Below, piece by piece: positions 22,401 through 34,362 of a stretch of DNA of 64,000 nucleotides (the stretch's first letter is position 1; the number at the start of each line of letters is the position of its first letter). Source of the stretch: Pochonia chlamydosporia 170 (Eukaryota > Ascomycota > Sordariomycetes > Hypocreales > Clavicipitaceae); contig NC_035794.1 in the NCBI RefSeq assembly GCF_001653235.2, positions 1,116,001 through 1,180,000 of the forward strand. The letters run 5' to 3'. A program made the position numbers and the translations under genes. The notes under the pieces are model-generated. The model saw only the letters and a list, made by a program, of their open reading frames with translations. It was not told the DNA's origin and did no database searches.

Positions 22401-25400
22401 AAACTATCAGATGGTGGCGGAGAAGCATTATGGCGAGCTGCACGGAGTGCCGAGTTACTCAAGCATTGTGGTGGTGAAGCGCCCATAGCTCAATCCTTTC
22501 GACATCACCCCACTCTGCATAAGAACAAAAATTACGGTGGCGTCCTTCAAGATTGAAGATAGGTCAACAGTCTTGTTTTGTTTTCTAATCAGAAAGGGGT
22601 CAAAGCTGTTGGTGGTGAATGTGTTGCCGATGTCATTGCAGATCCATCAAGGTTTGGGCTGGCAAAGCGAGTAAAAAGCCCTGCCTTCTTTGCCGCATCC
22701 ATATCTGAAATTGCGGGTCAAGCCATCCGACTGCCTATCAGCTTCATCATACTTCCCCGGTTGCTGCATGAGCATGACTACGTTGGCATAACAGGGGACA
22801 AATGGACGATGTTTCTGGGAGAAGAGGTTGTCAGCCGAGCAGCTGGGCTCCCCTTTCCCATGCAGACCAGAAACTATGGCTGTTGGGGCACAGGCTCTGT
22901 AACCAACAACATAACGTTCTTCAGACCCCAATCATCGGATCAAGTTTCTTTCGCCAGTACGGGTCACTCTCGGATATGTGGCAGGGTCTGAGTTGGCTAT
23001 GGTATCACACGCAGACGTTGTGCTGGTGTAACATATGTGGTTATTGCTGAGTGAACAGCATGGCCAACCTTGACCAACTTACAGTGCATCATTCCGCCTG
23101 TCCATTGTTTTGAGTATTGTACCGAGATGCGTAAGTAGTTTCAACACAATAATCTTACCTCCAGAGCGCTTAGGCTCGGATGAGGCCAAACCTGTCAACG
23201 ACTCGGCCAAACAGAAGCAGGGTTAGTTGGAAATATCCATGATGAGAGACCGCAAACCATGCATACATAGCTGGTGACAGTCGTTTGGGGTTCGGCACCT
23301 ATTCGGTGTCTGTGGTCTTAGTAATGACGGATGGATGACCAAAAGTCAACTTCGTTCAGCGTCGGAGTGTATTCTGGGCTTTTGGCTTGCGAACCCAGCT
23401 TCTCACCTTGCTTGCGTTGTTCGGTCTAATTGTCCAGGTCCGTCTATTGCGCCTCAGCTTCACCCCCTGCATGACTTTGTATGCGGGCCGTTTGGTGGAA
23501 CAACAGGCACAAACCATCAGTTCTAGAAGAAGCAGGGGTAAGAGTTCACTAGTCATGTTCAATTCTTTCTCATCTTCCACTATAGTGGGCGGTGAACCTT
23601 GGAATGAGTGTTGATTGCACCATTCAGGGCAGGTGGGAGCAACGCACAGTGGAGATAGTATTACGAACAAGTGACGATACCCCAGGTCTTCTCATGGTAA
23701 GTACCAGACAGATTCAATTGCCCCCGGACCGTCCCTCGCTAAAGCTGGCGGCAAATCTTGGCACTAACAGTGTTCGTACTGGGATGCTTGTATAATCCTC
23801 ACTCACCACAACAGTTGAGGCGTTTGCAGACGAACGATGGGACCAAGCCCTTGTTGCCGTTTGCATCAAGCTTCTCCATTGGGCCAGTCCCCATGTCAGA
23901 TTTCGTTACGTTGGCACTCCATACATGCCTACTGTTCCTGAGGCTGAAGTGACATGGGCATATTTTCCTCGAGACTTGACTGTATTGGGACCTGAATGGC
24001 TTCACAGGGGCGCTAGTCAGACATTCAGCCATTATTATGGGTGTCTGGTCGGATATTTAGGGCATTTGTCCGTTGAAGTCTATCTCTGCACGGATATCGC
24101 CGCTAAACATTCGGACCAACTCATTTCTCCATTCGGGACACGAACACCGATGGCCTGGATCCGTATCACCTAAGGGGAAACAGGATGCAGTCATGTCAAG
24201 GTGACAGTTGAAGACACCGCGGTTCATTGGCTTCCATGCAGGTACGAGTAGCCTGGCAGTCGAGGTTCACCGGGTCTTCGACCATGGATTGCAGAAAGAT
24301 TGTGGTCATTGCCGGATTCAAAGAGCGTTTAAATTCCGCCAGTAAGTACCCATCATGATTAGGTCAATTTTGTGCTGCCCCGGCTCCTGGCATCCTGCCC
24401 AGCTATTTCGAGCAAGAAGATGAGGACGCAGCATCGCCAAATCTACACTCCTCCGTGGAGGGCGGAGAACGGAGAAAAGCACCGCTACGGATTTGACGTT
24501 GTGTTGTTCTGTTTTGACGGCTCCGTGGCTTCGGACGAGAAAACTTAACTCGGAACATTGTCCCTGCTGTCAAGATCGATGCGGGCGTCACGCAAAGCTA
24601 TCCCAATCGATTTCAGCCAAACTCTGGCGCCATCACAACGCCTGCCAGCCCAACGTTTCAAATCCCATCTCACCACCATCGGGAACACCGTTTGTCAAAG
24701 ATTTCCTCAGCCAGCCTCGGTGTTTTCCTAATTGTCTTCATTCATCGGATCTCACCGCTGTCGCTAGTCATCACCAACCCAGCGCGCCATCAGCCGCAAC
24801 ACATTGTTTTCACAAACCATCAAGTAATAAGTCTCCTAACAAAGGTTCAAACACGCAAAACTAGCTCACGCCAACTCGGCCGCAATCCCCAGACAAGGCA
24901 AGTCCTCACACACAGTCTCACCAGCCACCCAGAAGGCCCGGATGCAACACAACACCAAGTAGCACGTCCCTCCAATTTCTGTCGATCCGGCACGCTAATC
25001 GCCCCTATCACATCTTCTTTTTCCGTCATCCACGTTGCTGTTCTCTCCCCGATTCAGAGTAGCATCCGCCCAAGGAACCTTTTTATCAGCCTCAAAATCC
25101 TTACCGAGCCCCCCTAGAGCAACACTGAAAGGTGCTGGTTGACTCGTCTACCTGTATTATATACATGGATTCCATACCCAAGATGCACCATCCATCTGAG
25201 TACTTTACATGCATCCTCCACAACGCGCCAAGCTGGAGCTGTAAATCGTCCCCTGAACCGTACAGATGGCTTGACAAAATGTCCCTGCAACAACGCTTTA
25301 CCCGATCTGTTTACCGGGCCAGAGTCTTGGGTTCTGTCCTTTCCTGCACCAGCAATGGAATGCTAAGGTTCCTTTGGATCTTGCATCTGCCGCAAAACCT

Positions 25401-26193
25401 CCATTGCTACCCCAGATTTTTGAACCCCCCTGATCGACCAAACAGGTTACATGCTTAGAATAGCAGTTGACTCGCTGACAGCTTCACATGTTTTCATTTA
25501 TAATTTAACCGCCAATTACGTGTCACCCAGTGAATGCTACAATCGGAGTCCGCCGTCAACAAATTCACAGCTTTTGCTAGGCGTTATCTCGGTATATTCA
25601 TGATTCGCTGGTCTTCACAAAAGTCGGGTACGTATGTATGAAGTCAAGACTGTTCTTGTCTACATGTAACATTGCACAAATAACAGCCTTTCCATCCTGT
25701 CAAACCCAATCCTGCGCTCAGCTCTGTACCCCGACCTCATGAGATATGACATTCCCCTTTGCAAAAGTACCCCAACGCTTAAACGCCAGAAAGTTTGAAA
25801 AGAGAAAAATTGAAACGAAAATGAGTCAGTGGAGGGAAAATGAAGCCAAGGAGCGAAATGGTGCGACAAGTCCTTCTGCAGCGACTCAAATGGCCAACCA
25901 AAGTATCAACTGATCCAGGCTGGGCCACGGAAGACAAAAGGAAACCTCCCCAGTTGAAGGGGCCGACCCGAGATGAAGAAAAAATAATAACGTAATTCCC
26001 GTCCCAACGTGAAGTTTCTCTATTGTCGTGATGGTAGTGTCTAAACCAAGAAGAATGTGGAGTGAAAGTTGAAGTTGACAGGTAAATACGTTGGTACAGC
26101 CGATTGGCGCTTCGTCACTGAAGACCTGCTGATGATGGTCTACCGTACACAAAGATTCCCGCACGTCTAGACGGGCTGTCGTGCAATCTCTCT

Positions 26194-28587
26194 CTAAGAG
26201 TACGGCAGAGGATCAACCGGGTGCTTCCATCCTGTTAGCCCAGGTATTCTCGACCGGATTTCCGAGCCTCTGGTGCGATTTGCCCATCTGCGACTTGTTA
26301 GTCTTCCAACGATAGCGAGTGTGGAAAGAGTGTTAGTTTGGCCAACTTACATTCTGACGATTCCGTCATCGTTGCAGGATGCCAGCATATATGGGTCAGT
26401 TGGATTCCAAACCACGCAGTTGCATCGCTTGGGAGAGTAACTGGAGAGCCTCTCGACGGCGGCCCCAATGTTTTTATGCCAGATGACCACTTTGCCGTCT
26501 TCACTGCCGCTCATTGCAAAGCTCTCATTAGCACCTCCAAACGTTGCTCGAATGACGCACCGGTCCGTTGCGTGCCCAAGGAATTTCTGCACCGTCGTTC
26601 TCGTTATCAAGTCGACAAGCTGTGCTTCGCTATCCTCTTTGTTGACAAGCAGCTGTCGTGAGTCCTGGCTAATTGCCAGAGATATTGGTCGGGCTCCCAA
26701 ATCTAATTCATACTCCAACTCTCGAGTGATGCCGTTGTAGACGTACATGTTGCTAAAGTTGTCCGCTGCTACAAGCCATTGTCCGTCAGGTGAGCCCGCC
26801 AAGGTTTGCACACGATGCTTCTTGTTCCATTGGACCAACTCCTCGCCCTCACTGTTAAATGTACATAGGCTGCGTTTGTTGTCTAATGTGCCGAGGACAA
26901 ACGATTTGCCGTCACTAGCCCAGACACAGCCGCTAACTGGTTCGTCAAACCTCTTTAGTTTCTTGATCAATGAGCCAGTCTGAGACTTCATTAGTAGCTA
27001 CTCAAATCGGGCGTAATTAAATGAGACACGTACCTTTGCGTCCCATAATCGGGCAAAGTTGTCTTGTGAGCACGTCACCATCTTTGTGTCATCTGGGCTC
27101 CATGAAATACTTGCTACACCGGAATGGTGATCTTTCTGGAGCTGTATAGTGAGTGCATTCACAACTCGGAATGATTCAGTCTCCCATATGATAACACTGT
27201 CACCAGATCCACAGGCCGCAAGCAGAGATCCGTCATGAGAAAATTGCACTTCCCAGACTTCGCCTCTCATTTCGGTCAGCTCCAGCACGATATCCCTCGG
27301 AAATACTCGTCGATCACAAAGATGGTCTGAGTACAGTGAAGGAGATGAGGCAGCAGTATGGAAAAGACATGAGTTGATTTGGCTCTGCTTGACCTGGTGG
27401 AGCAGAACTGCAAGACGGTTCTCAGGGAGCATAACCGAAGGTGATATACATCCTAGCAAGTTGAATTAGCTTTACACGTCGACTAGATTTGAATCATTCA
27501 GATGCGTACTTGAAAGCTCCGACAGCAGTCTCTTGCGTGACTCTCCTCGGGCTCCGTCCCAGTTTGCCTTTGCCATCAAGTCCTCAGTTGACAGGCACAT
27601 CAAGAGGCTGGAAAGGAAGTGTAACTTGATGGTGTCTTGGTGGAGCGGTGTCAACTCTGCACGCAATACGTGAAGGGCTCGAGTCGTATCTCTGGTTTCC
27701 AACAGTTCGAGGAATTTCTGTTGCCGCATTCCAAATCTCATGACAGCTCGGTCCGAGCCTGGTGCTAGCACGAGTCCATTGCCTACCTCGCCGTTATTGT
27801 CGTCTTGTCCTGCTACAGTAGCTCCTGTTAGTAGATCTTCGGCTTCGGACCAGGAGCCTTCCAACACAGCAGACCGAAAGGCCGATACTGTAGGATTTTC
27901 TAGTTTAAAGCCGCTTTCCTGGCTCACACTCTCAGCTGCTGTTTGATATCCCATATCAGACAATGCCTGAATCAAAATCCGAGTCACCTCCTCTCTGTTG
28001 TGTCCGAAATATGATGCAGGTCGCGCGGGTGCTGTCGCGGGTTTGTCTCCGTTTGCCGTCGATCCATTGGCGGTTAAAGCAGCAGACTTGTGCGTCCCGT
28101 TGGTTACACCGCTGGGCAACACTGTCCTCTGGGAAGCAACTCCAGTTGAACCATTTGAGCGAGGGGCGCCACTCCCATTCGACTGCGGGACGGAATCAGC
28201 GTCGGATGCCATCTCGACGCTCACACGCCGCCTTCTTTTCGGACGACGACGACTAGGCGAGGGTGATGATCCAGCTACAGCCTCTCCGTTGCCTGGAGAA
28301 GCTGGATCGACGGATTCTTGTATCGGAGAAGAGCCGGACGACCGTCGTCGCCTGCCGAGGACTTGGGATACCGAGCCGGAGGGCGGAACCGGTCTTGGAA
28401 TGGAAGATTCTATGTTCACAGTCGAAGCCGGAGCTGGTTGGGCAGATTGGCCAAGACGACCAGGCGGCGATGAGGGACTAGATGCTGAGAGGACGGTGCT
28501 GGCAGATTGTCGGGGGGGTTGCGGAGTGGATGGGTCGTCGGAGGTGGTATTGGGGCGAAGGGAACGAGTGTCGGAAGGTTGGTCCAC
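26194..28587 (-). CDS. GID7: GID7 / WDR26-type WD40 protein of the GID/CTLH E3 ligase
   Basis: Four exons end the gene: (28587)-27510, 27452-27034, 26985-26351 and 26293-26194. The open frame from 28587 gives 743 aa. The protein has a long Ser/Pro-rich N-terminus with a basic RRRPKRRRR cluster, a LisH-like helix pair (about 196-227, REEVTRILIQALSDMGYQ), a CTLH segment (about 232-300, FRSAVLEGSWSEAEDLL) and WD40 repeats to the end (GEVWEVQFSHDGSLLAACG, GVASISWSPDDTKMVTCS, NDDGIVRI). GID7 is a subunit of the GID ubiquitin ligase, which in yeast destroys gluconeogenic enzymes. The 5' end is unresolved. The codon at 28587 is GTG, the frame stays open back to a TAG at 28648-28650 that is part of an acceptor-like TTTAG, and the first in-frame ATG is at 28212, giving 618 aa. 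A short first exon upstream is likely. Confidence 0.82.
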
Positions 28588-31352
28588 GTCGACCGTTCCG
28601 CGGGCGAGCCGCGGGGACAGCTTCAGTCGATGTTGTTTATAAACTGGCTAAACACCAGTTGGGGCGGCATTCGAGGGGAGAGAAGCAGCGGTAGCAACTA
28701 GGCTGGGTGAGACGACTTTGGCAGCAGGAATACTACGTCGTGGCAGCGTAGGGTTCGTATGCGGGTGGTCGAGGTCTCCCCAGGCTTGTTCCAGCACGAC
28801 AGCCCCAACTGAGAGATGGAGAAATGCTTGGTGAATAGCCAGTGTCTGTCAAAGTGTTGTCGAAGACAGCTGCAGCTTGCTTGTCGAGACGCATGTGATG
28901 GCTGCTGGGTTCGATGTTGGACGACAGAGGCTCAGCACATTTAGGCTGGATGGATGGAAAGAAACGCTAGAACAGAAAGTTTATCTGGCTTAATCGCTTG
29001 GTTTAATGTTGAAGGGCGCTTTTGGAGACCAAATTGTTCGATTTGGAGGATATTAACAAGTCGTCGTGGAAGAGTGTAGTCGAAAGAGGATCTGGGATGA
29101 GGCAAGATGAGCTCGAGGCTGGGAAGTGACGCTTGGATCCGGAGTTTTAGCTGAGACTGGAGTCTGGTACCAGACATGTAAGCGAGCTTGGGCTGGTCTG
29201 GTGGCACTTGACCACTTCTCAAGTCCGGTCCACCAGTGACTGCTGAAACTGCATTGGCTGGGTCTAGCGGCCATTAGCGGGCGGACAAGGGCCTGAGGAC
29301 GATATGGACGTCTTGCTGACGTCTGGAGAGTTTGGGCGGCTGAGGAGCCCCCAAGGCCACTGCACATCCCGCTTCATGTAATTTATTTCAAGTTCGATGC
29401 AGGCACAGGATAGTGGGCCTGCCACCTTCAGTCAGTGGCAACAGCCCAAATGCATGTGCTGAATCCAGACGCTGGCAGCTGCCGTGCCAGCAAAGGGCTC
29501 GAGTTGGGGCATTAAAGTGGAACTTTGATGGTGGCATCTGGACACTGAAGCTTGCCAATCTTGGGAGTGTCAGTTGACCACCAAGCCTCAAGCCCAGTGG
29601 TCAACCTACATGCACATGAACACTCTGCATGTTAGTTTTCGTCCTTGCCATGGCTCGGTATAAACAATAGTGCAGCTGCAGCGCGAGAAGCGAGCTGATG
29701 TTCAATGTTCCCTGAAGTGCTCCAAGGTTGCCACCAGTTGACACTTTTTCTTGGCAGTGCAGTCTGCTGAAGCGGTGCGAGACGAATTGGGTGCGCCGGC
29801 AACGAATAGAGTCAATGGTATGAGTGAACCAGACAACGAACATGTCTGCTACTAGTATAGGATCTCAACAGATTTTCTCGGTGTCATCTTGTATTCACAT
29901 TGGCCTGCTTCGTACCGGTTATTGCAATCATGACTGCACAGGCAATATGAGCAGATGCCTTTGCAGCCATACCATTCCATTCCGTGCATGTGGCTGTCAA
30001 GACGCCATTGCCGCGATGACGTCGCCCTTCGCTTCTTGCGGCCCAAAAGCTCTTGTGCGAGCGTCGGTGCATTTGTATGGACGCCAGTCTGGTGGCATTT
30101 AACTCTTGATTGCAGACGAGTTTTCCCTCGCTATGTTTGAATGGCCGTATGATTGATTGCAGCACAGCGCCACTCAATATGCACCTACGAGCTTCAGGAG
30201 ATACGCAAAACTCCGATAAGCCCACAACCCTGTCCAGCAAGCTCTTGTGTTTATCGCATTCGTCAACATGATGCTTGGTTGGTTTGGGTTCTGGTGGAAG
30301 TTCAATGTTGTCTCTGAACCCCGCCATGGAGAATCACGGATGGTACTGTGACTGTCCCACGCTGACGACCCGATAGCGAGCATGGAACATTGAACATCAA
30401 AGCTTCAGTGACCTAGCCGCTTACTTAAGTAGTCTGCGAGGCACGGTGTTAATACATGTCAAGCATCTTCCTTACCCCGTGCACCGAAATCTGTATGTCC
30501 CTTGGAGACGGGTGAAAGCCCCCGACAAGACTCAGGAGCCCAACCTACCCTAGGCCGAGACGAGTAAATCACGGTCCATTTTATTTAAATACCCTAGAAA
30601 GCCGTTGATGCTGTGCACCAGCCGATACATGGCAAATTGGGAAACTCTTCTCCGTATAATTTCCTGTTTGGAAATGGACCCGCGCGGCCGCATCATCTGG
30701 TGACGTTTTTCCACGTTTCGGTTTAGGCTGCCGAATTTATCGTTGGTGCTTCAATCGTCAATTCATGAGACTCAACCGAATCATGTGGCGCAGTCGATAT
30801 GTGAGCTGTGTCGCGGCCTTCCCGTTGCCCCGCCACATGTGGCTTGACGGGGACCTTTCTCTGGGTTGGGTACCTGAACTGACTGAGGAAGTCACACATT
30901 AACAGAAGTACCTTGGTACCTTGGGCAACCCCTGCCAGCTCAGGGCAGCGACGCAACACTTTTAGTGCCTCTCTGCCCTTGTTAGGCTCATCAACCATCA
31001 ACCACATGTCGCCCAGCCAGTCCTCCTGATCAACTGCGTAAACACCTTCAATTTCCTCCCCAAACATCATCTTCTCCTTCGTGCGCTGCCCGCCCCGTTG
31101 ACCGAGCAGACCGTATCACGACTCAAGAACGCTGAGCGGCATCGTATTGCGTTTCATACCATTTATCGACCGAGTTTCAGAGGACCTGGCCACGACTCAC
31201 CGTGGTTGACGCTTTCCCCTCCACCGCATCGACGGACCGCCACTTTCACCAGCAACGGTTTTTTCCCACCGTCCAACGTCAACGTATCGCTACACGTACG
31301 AACCTCATATCAAATCTATAGCCCAGAGTGAGGCAAAGCAATCGACTTAATC
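28588..31352. other. 2.76 kb divergent region between GID7 and VPS1
   Basis: It probably contains the undetermined 5' exon and promoter of GID7 and the VPS1 leader. A perfect palindrome GTCTGGTACCAGAC lies at 29162-29175, followed at 29192 by an 11-base near match to the recurring ACCAGACCAGAC word. An ATG-initiated 115-codon minus-strand frame at 30723-31070 has no recognisable features. Nothing else is supported. Confidence 0.6.
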
Positions 31353-33767
31353 ATGAGTGGCAACCTCGCGACCCCGGGGGGTATCTCAGATCCCGCCCTC
31401 ATCCAGTGAGCACCCACTGCCCCTGGGCTGTGTATCATGCCTTTGGAAGGGCTTGTGGCTAATTCCTGTGTTACCAGGCTCGTCAACAAGCTTCAAGATG
31501 TCTTTGCGACCGTCGGAGTAAACAACCCCATCGATTTACCTCAGATTGTCGTCGTGGGCAGTCAATCTAGTGGCAAGAGTTCAGTGTTGGAGAATATCGT
31601 GGGTCGAGACTTGTACGCTGCCCCTTTTTGAGAGCCCACTTGCTTGGTAGACATCGGTAAACATCTAACCGCTTCTAAATTACAGCTTACCACGAGGCTC
31701 TGGTATCGTTACGAGACGTCCCCTAGTATTGCAGCTTATCAACCGCCCTGCCCAAACGAATGGCGTCAAGCCCGAGGAGGTGTCTACAGCAAACGACAAG
31801 GCAGCCAACGCCGACGAGTGGGGAGAGTTCTTGCACATCCCTGGTCAAAAATACTATGATTTTAGCAAGATCAGAGAGGAGATTGCTCGCGAGACGGAAG
31901 CAAAGGTCGGAAAAAACTCTGGCATCTCGCCTGCTCCAATCAACCTGCGAATCTACTCTCCTAACGTCCTTACCCTGACGCTGGTCGATTTGCCCGGTCT
32001 CACCAAGGTTCCCGTCGGAGACCAACCCCGCGATATCGAGCGACAGATTCGAGAGATGGTCTTGAAGTATATTGGAAAGTCGAATGCCATTATTCTGGCC
32101 GTTACCGCAGCCAACATTGACTTGGCCAATTCCGATGGTCTAAAACTTGCCCGCGAAGTTGACCCTGAGGGTCAACGTACCATTGGTGTCTTGACCAAGG
32201 TCGATTTGATGGACGATGGAACCGATGTTATCGATATTCTGTCGAACCGTGTCATTCCCTTGCGTCTTGGTTACGTCCCCGTAGTCAATCGTGGCCAACG
32301 CGACATTGACAATAAAAAGGCCATCAACGTTGCTCTTGACGCCGAGAAGGCCTTCTTCGAGAACCACAAAGCTTACCGAAACAAGAGCTCATACTGCGGA
32401 ACCCCTTATCTGGCACGCAAGCTGAACTTGATTCTCATGATGCACATCAAGCAAACACTGCCCGACATTAAAGCCAGAATTTCCAGCTCGCTGCAAAAAT
32501 ACACCAGCGAGCTGGAGAGTTTGGGACCTTCTATGCTCGGAAACAGCGCCAACATTGTTCTCAACATTATTACCGAATTTACAAACGAGTGGCGGACAGT
32601 ATTGGACGGTAACAATACGGAGCTTTCCAGCACCGAGCTGTCTGGCGGTGCTCGTATCAGCTTCGTTTTCCACGAACTGTATGCGAATGGGGTCAAGGCT
32701 GTGGATCCTTTTGATGTTGTCAAGGACGTTGATATTCGAACCATCCTGTACAACTCGTCTGGCTCCTCCCCAGCACTGTTTGTTGGCACCACTGCCTTCG
32801 AGCTCATTGTGAAGCAGCAGATCAAGAGGCTGGAAGACCCCAGCTTGAAGTGTGTCTCCCTCGCCTACGACGAACTTGTTCGAATCTTGTCACAGCTTCT
32901 TGGCAAGCAGCTGTACCGCCGCTATCCCCAGCTCAAGGAGAAGATGCACGGTGTTGTGATTGCCTTCTTCAAAAAGGCTATGGAGCCTACTAACAAGCTG
33001 GTGCGCGATCTTGTTTCTATGGAGTCATGCTACATCAACACCGGCCACCCTGATTTCTTGAATGGCCACCGCGTAAGTCTATCCGCTAAAATTGCAGCCC
33101 TTAATCGCCCTGTTCTAACCTTGATACAGGCCATGGCCATTGTCAACGAGCGATACAACCCTTCCAAGCCAGTCCAAGTTGACCCAAAGACCGGCAAGCC
33201 TCTGCCACAGTCCAGCACACCTGCTCGGGCTGCTAGTCCCACAGTTCCCGATGTCGATGGTTCTGCCAACGCTGGTTTCTTTGGCAGTTTCTTTGCTGCC
33301 AAGAACAAGAAGAAGGCTGCCGCCATGGAAGCCCCTCCGCCAACCCTCAAGGCCTCTGGTAACCTTTCTGAGCGCGAGAACATCGAGGTGGAAGTTATCA
33401 GTGAGTCGTCTTGGTATGATTCCCGTTGGCTAATTGGAAACTGACATTGTTGAAAAGAGCTGCTCATTTCGTCATACTACAACATTGTCAAGCGCACCAT
33501 GATTGACATGGTCCCCAAGGCAATTATGCTGAACCTCGTGCAGTAAGTCTTGCGGATGCAATACTTGTCTAGTGAATATTCTAACACGTACCCAACAGGT
33601 TCACCAAGGACGAAATGCAACGCGAACTGCTCGAAAACATGTACCGAACGGATACGCTCGACGATTTGCTCAAGGAGAGCGACTTCACGATACGAAGACG
33701 GAAGGAGTGCCAGCAAATGGTTGAATCTCTCGGCAAGGCCAGTGAAATTGTCAGTCAGGTTCAGTGA
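31353..33767 (+). CDS. VPS1: VPS1 dynamin-related GTPase
   Basis: Six exons: 31353-31405, 31478-31612, 31686-33072, 33130-33400, 33458-33542 and 33599-33767, joining to 699 aa, the usual Vps1 length. It is a large self-assembling GTPase that acts in vacuolar sorting, endosomal and peroxisome membrane fission. GTPase motifs are complete: GSQSSGKSS (G1), the switch-1 region [10 protein letters not shown] restored by splicing exons 2 and 3, DLPGLTKV (G3) and TKVDLMDDG (G4). The dynamin middle region follows, then a variable insert (about 530-600, rich in Pro/Ala/Lys) and the GTPase effector domain ([22 protein letters not shown]...[10 protein letters not shown]). As in yeast Vps1 there is no PH domain. 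Introns are 56-73 nt with GT-AG ends. Confidence 0.94.
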
Positions 33768-34362
33768 AGGCCAGAATCAGGAGCATACCAGAAAATTGTG
33801 TCACGGGACTTTACTTGACGACGTGGAAACGGGACGAACAGACACTAAAGTGCTGCCATTTTTCTCTACGTCAAGAATAAAGAATAACCCTCAATTCGGC
33901 TCTTCCTATTTCTTTTTCGATACCACGGGTGGGTTTTGCAAGGCTTAGAGTAGACCAGATAATGAGATTCGCGGGTCCCCTTTGGAGAGCACGAAAACTG
34001 GGAGTTGTTCCCTCCCCGCCCGCCTTTTTGTTATTGAGAATGATGACCATTCATGTTATTTTTTTTTATTATCTTTTTTGGTTTTATTTGATCATTGCAG
34101 ATGGGATACAGGAGGCGGGGCTTGATTTTCTGGGGAGCAAAGTATGCAGATGGAGATTGTGAGTGGCACTTTGTGTCGCGTTTGTGTTGTCCACAGGTGC
34201 AGGTTAGACGAAGCATTTACCCCTTTTTATTAATAGCAATTGACGTGTTCTATGGAGGGTGACTCGGCCCAAACTATCGTGATGCATCTCCTAACTGCTA
34301 CAGTCTCGAACCGAACCGCACAAATCTCATTATCTAGTCATGACTTCTATATTCCCATAATC
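33768..34362. other. intergenic stretch between converging genes
   Basis: This holds the 3' flanks of VPS1 and the racemase-like gene. It has T-rich segments near 34060-34090. No gene is seen. Confidence 0.75.

Larger units (their letters stand above)
18345..26193. other. 7.8 kb gene-free region
   Basis: I see no supportable gene here on either strand. Composition is close to that of the genes around it, not strongly AT-rich, and I recognise no transposase or reverse transcriptase fragment. It contains small tandem repeats (such as CCAGGTCGTGG twice at 19170-19191), runs of related CCGACTGG words near 19020-19045 and three copies of ACCAGACCAGAC (two direct, one inverted) between 18885 and 19456. 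It lies upstream of the PH-like gene and downstream of GID7, so a long leader, a distal promoter or a noncoding RNA are the options. Confidence 0.6.

Noticed and set aside
22578..22991. 137-codon + strand frame in the gene-free region
   Set aside because: The sequence resembles no family, has no supporting splice signals, and similar-sized frames occur on the opposite strand at the same place.
30723..31070. 115-codon minus-strand frame with ATG upstream of VPS1
   Set aside because: No recognisable motif, no splice context, and it lies in a promoter/leader region. I cannot separate it from a chance open frame.
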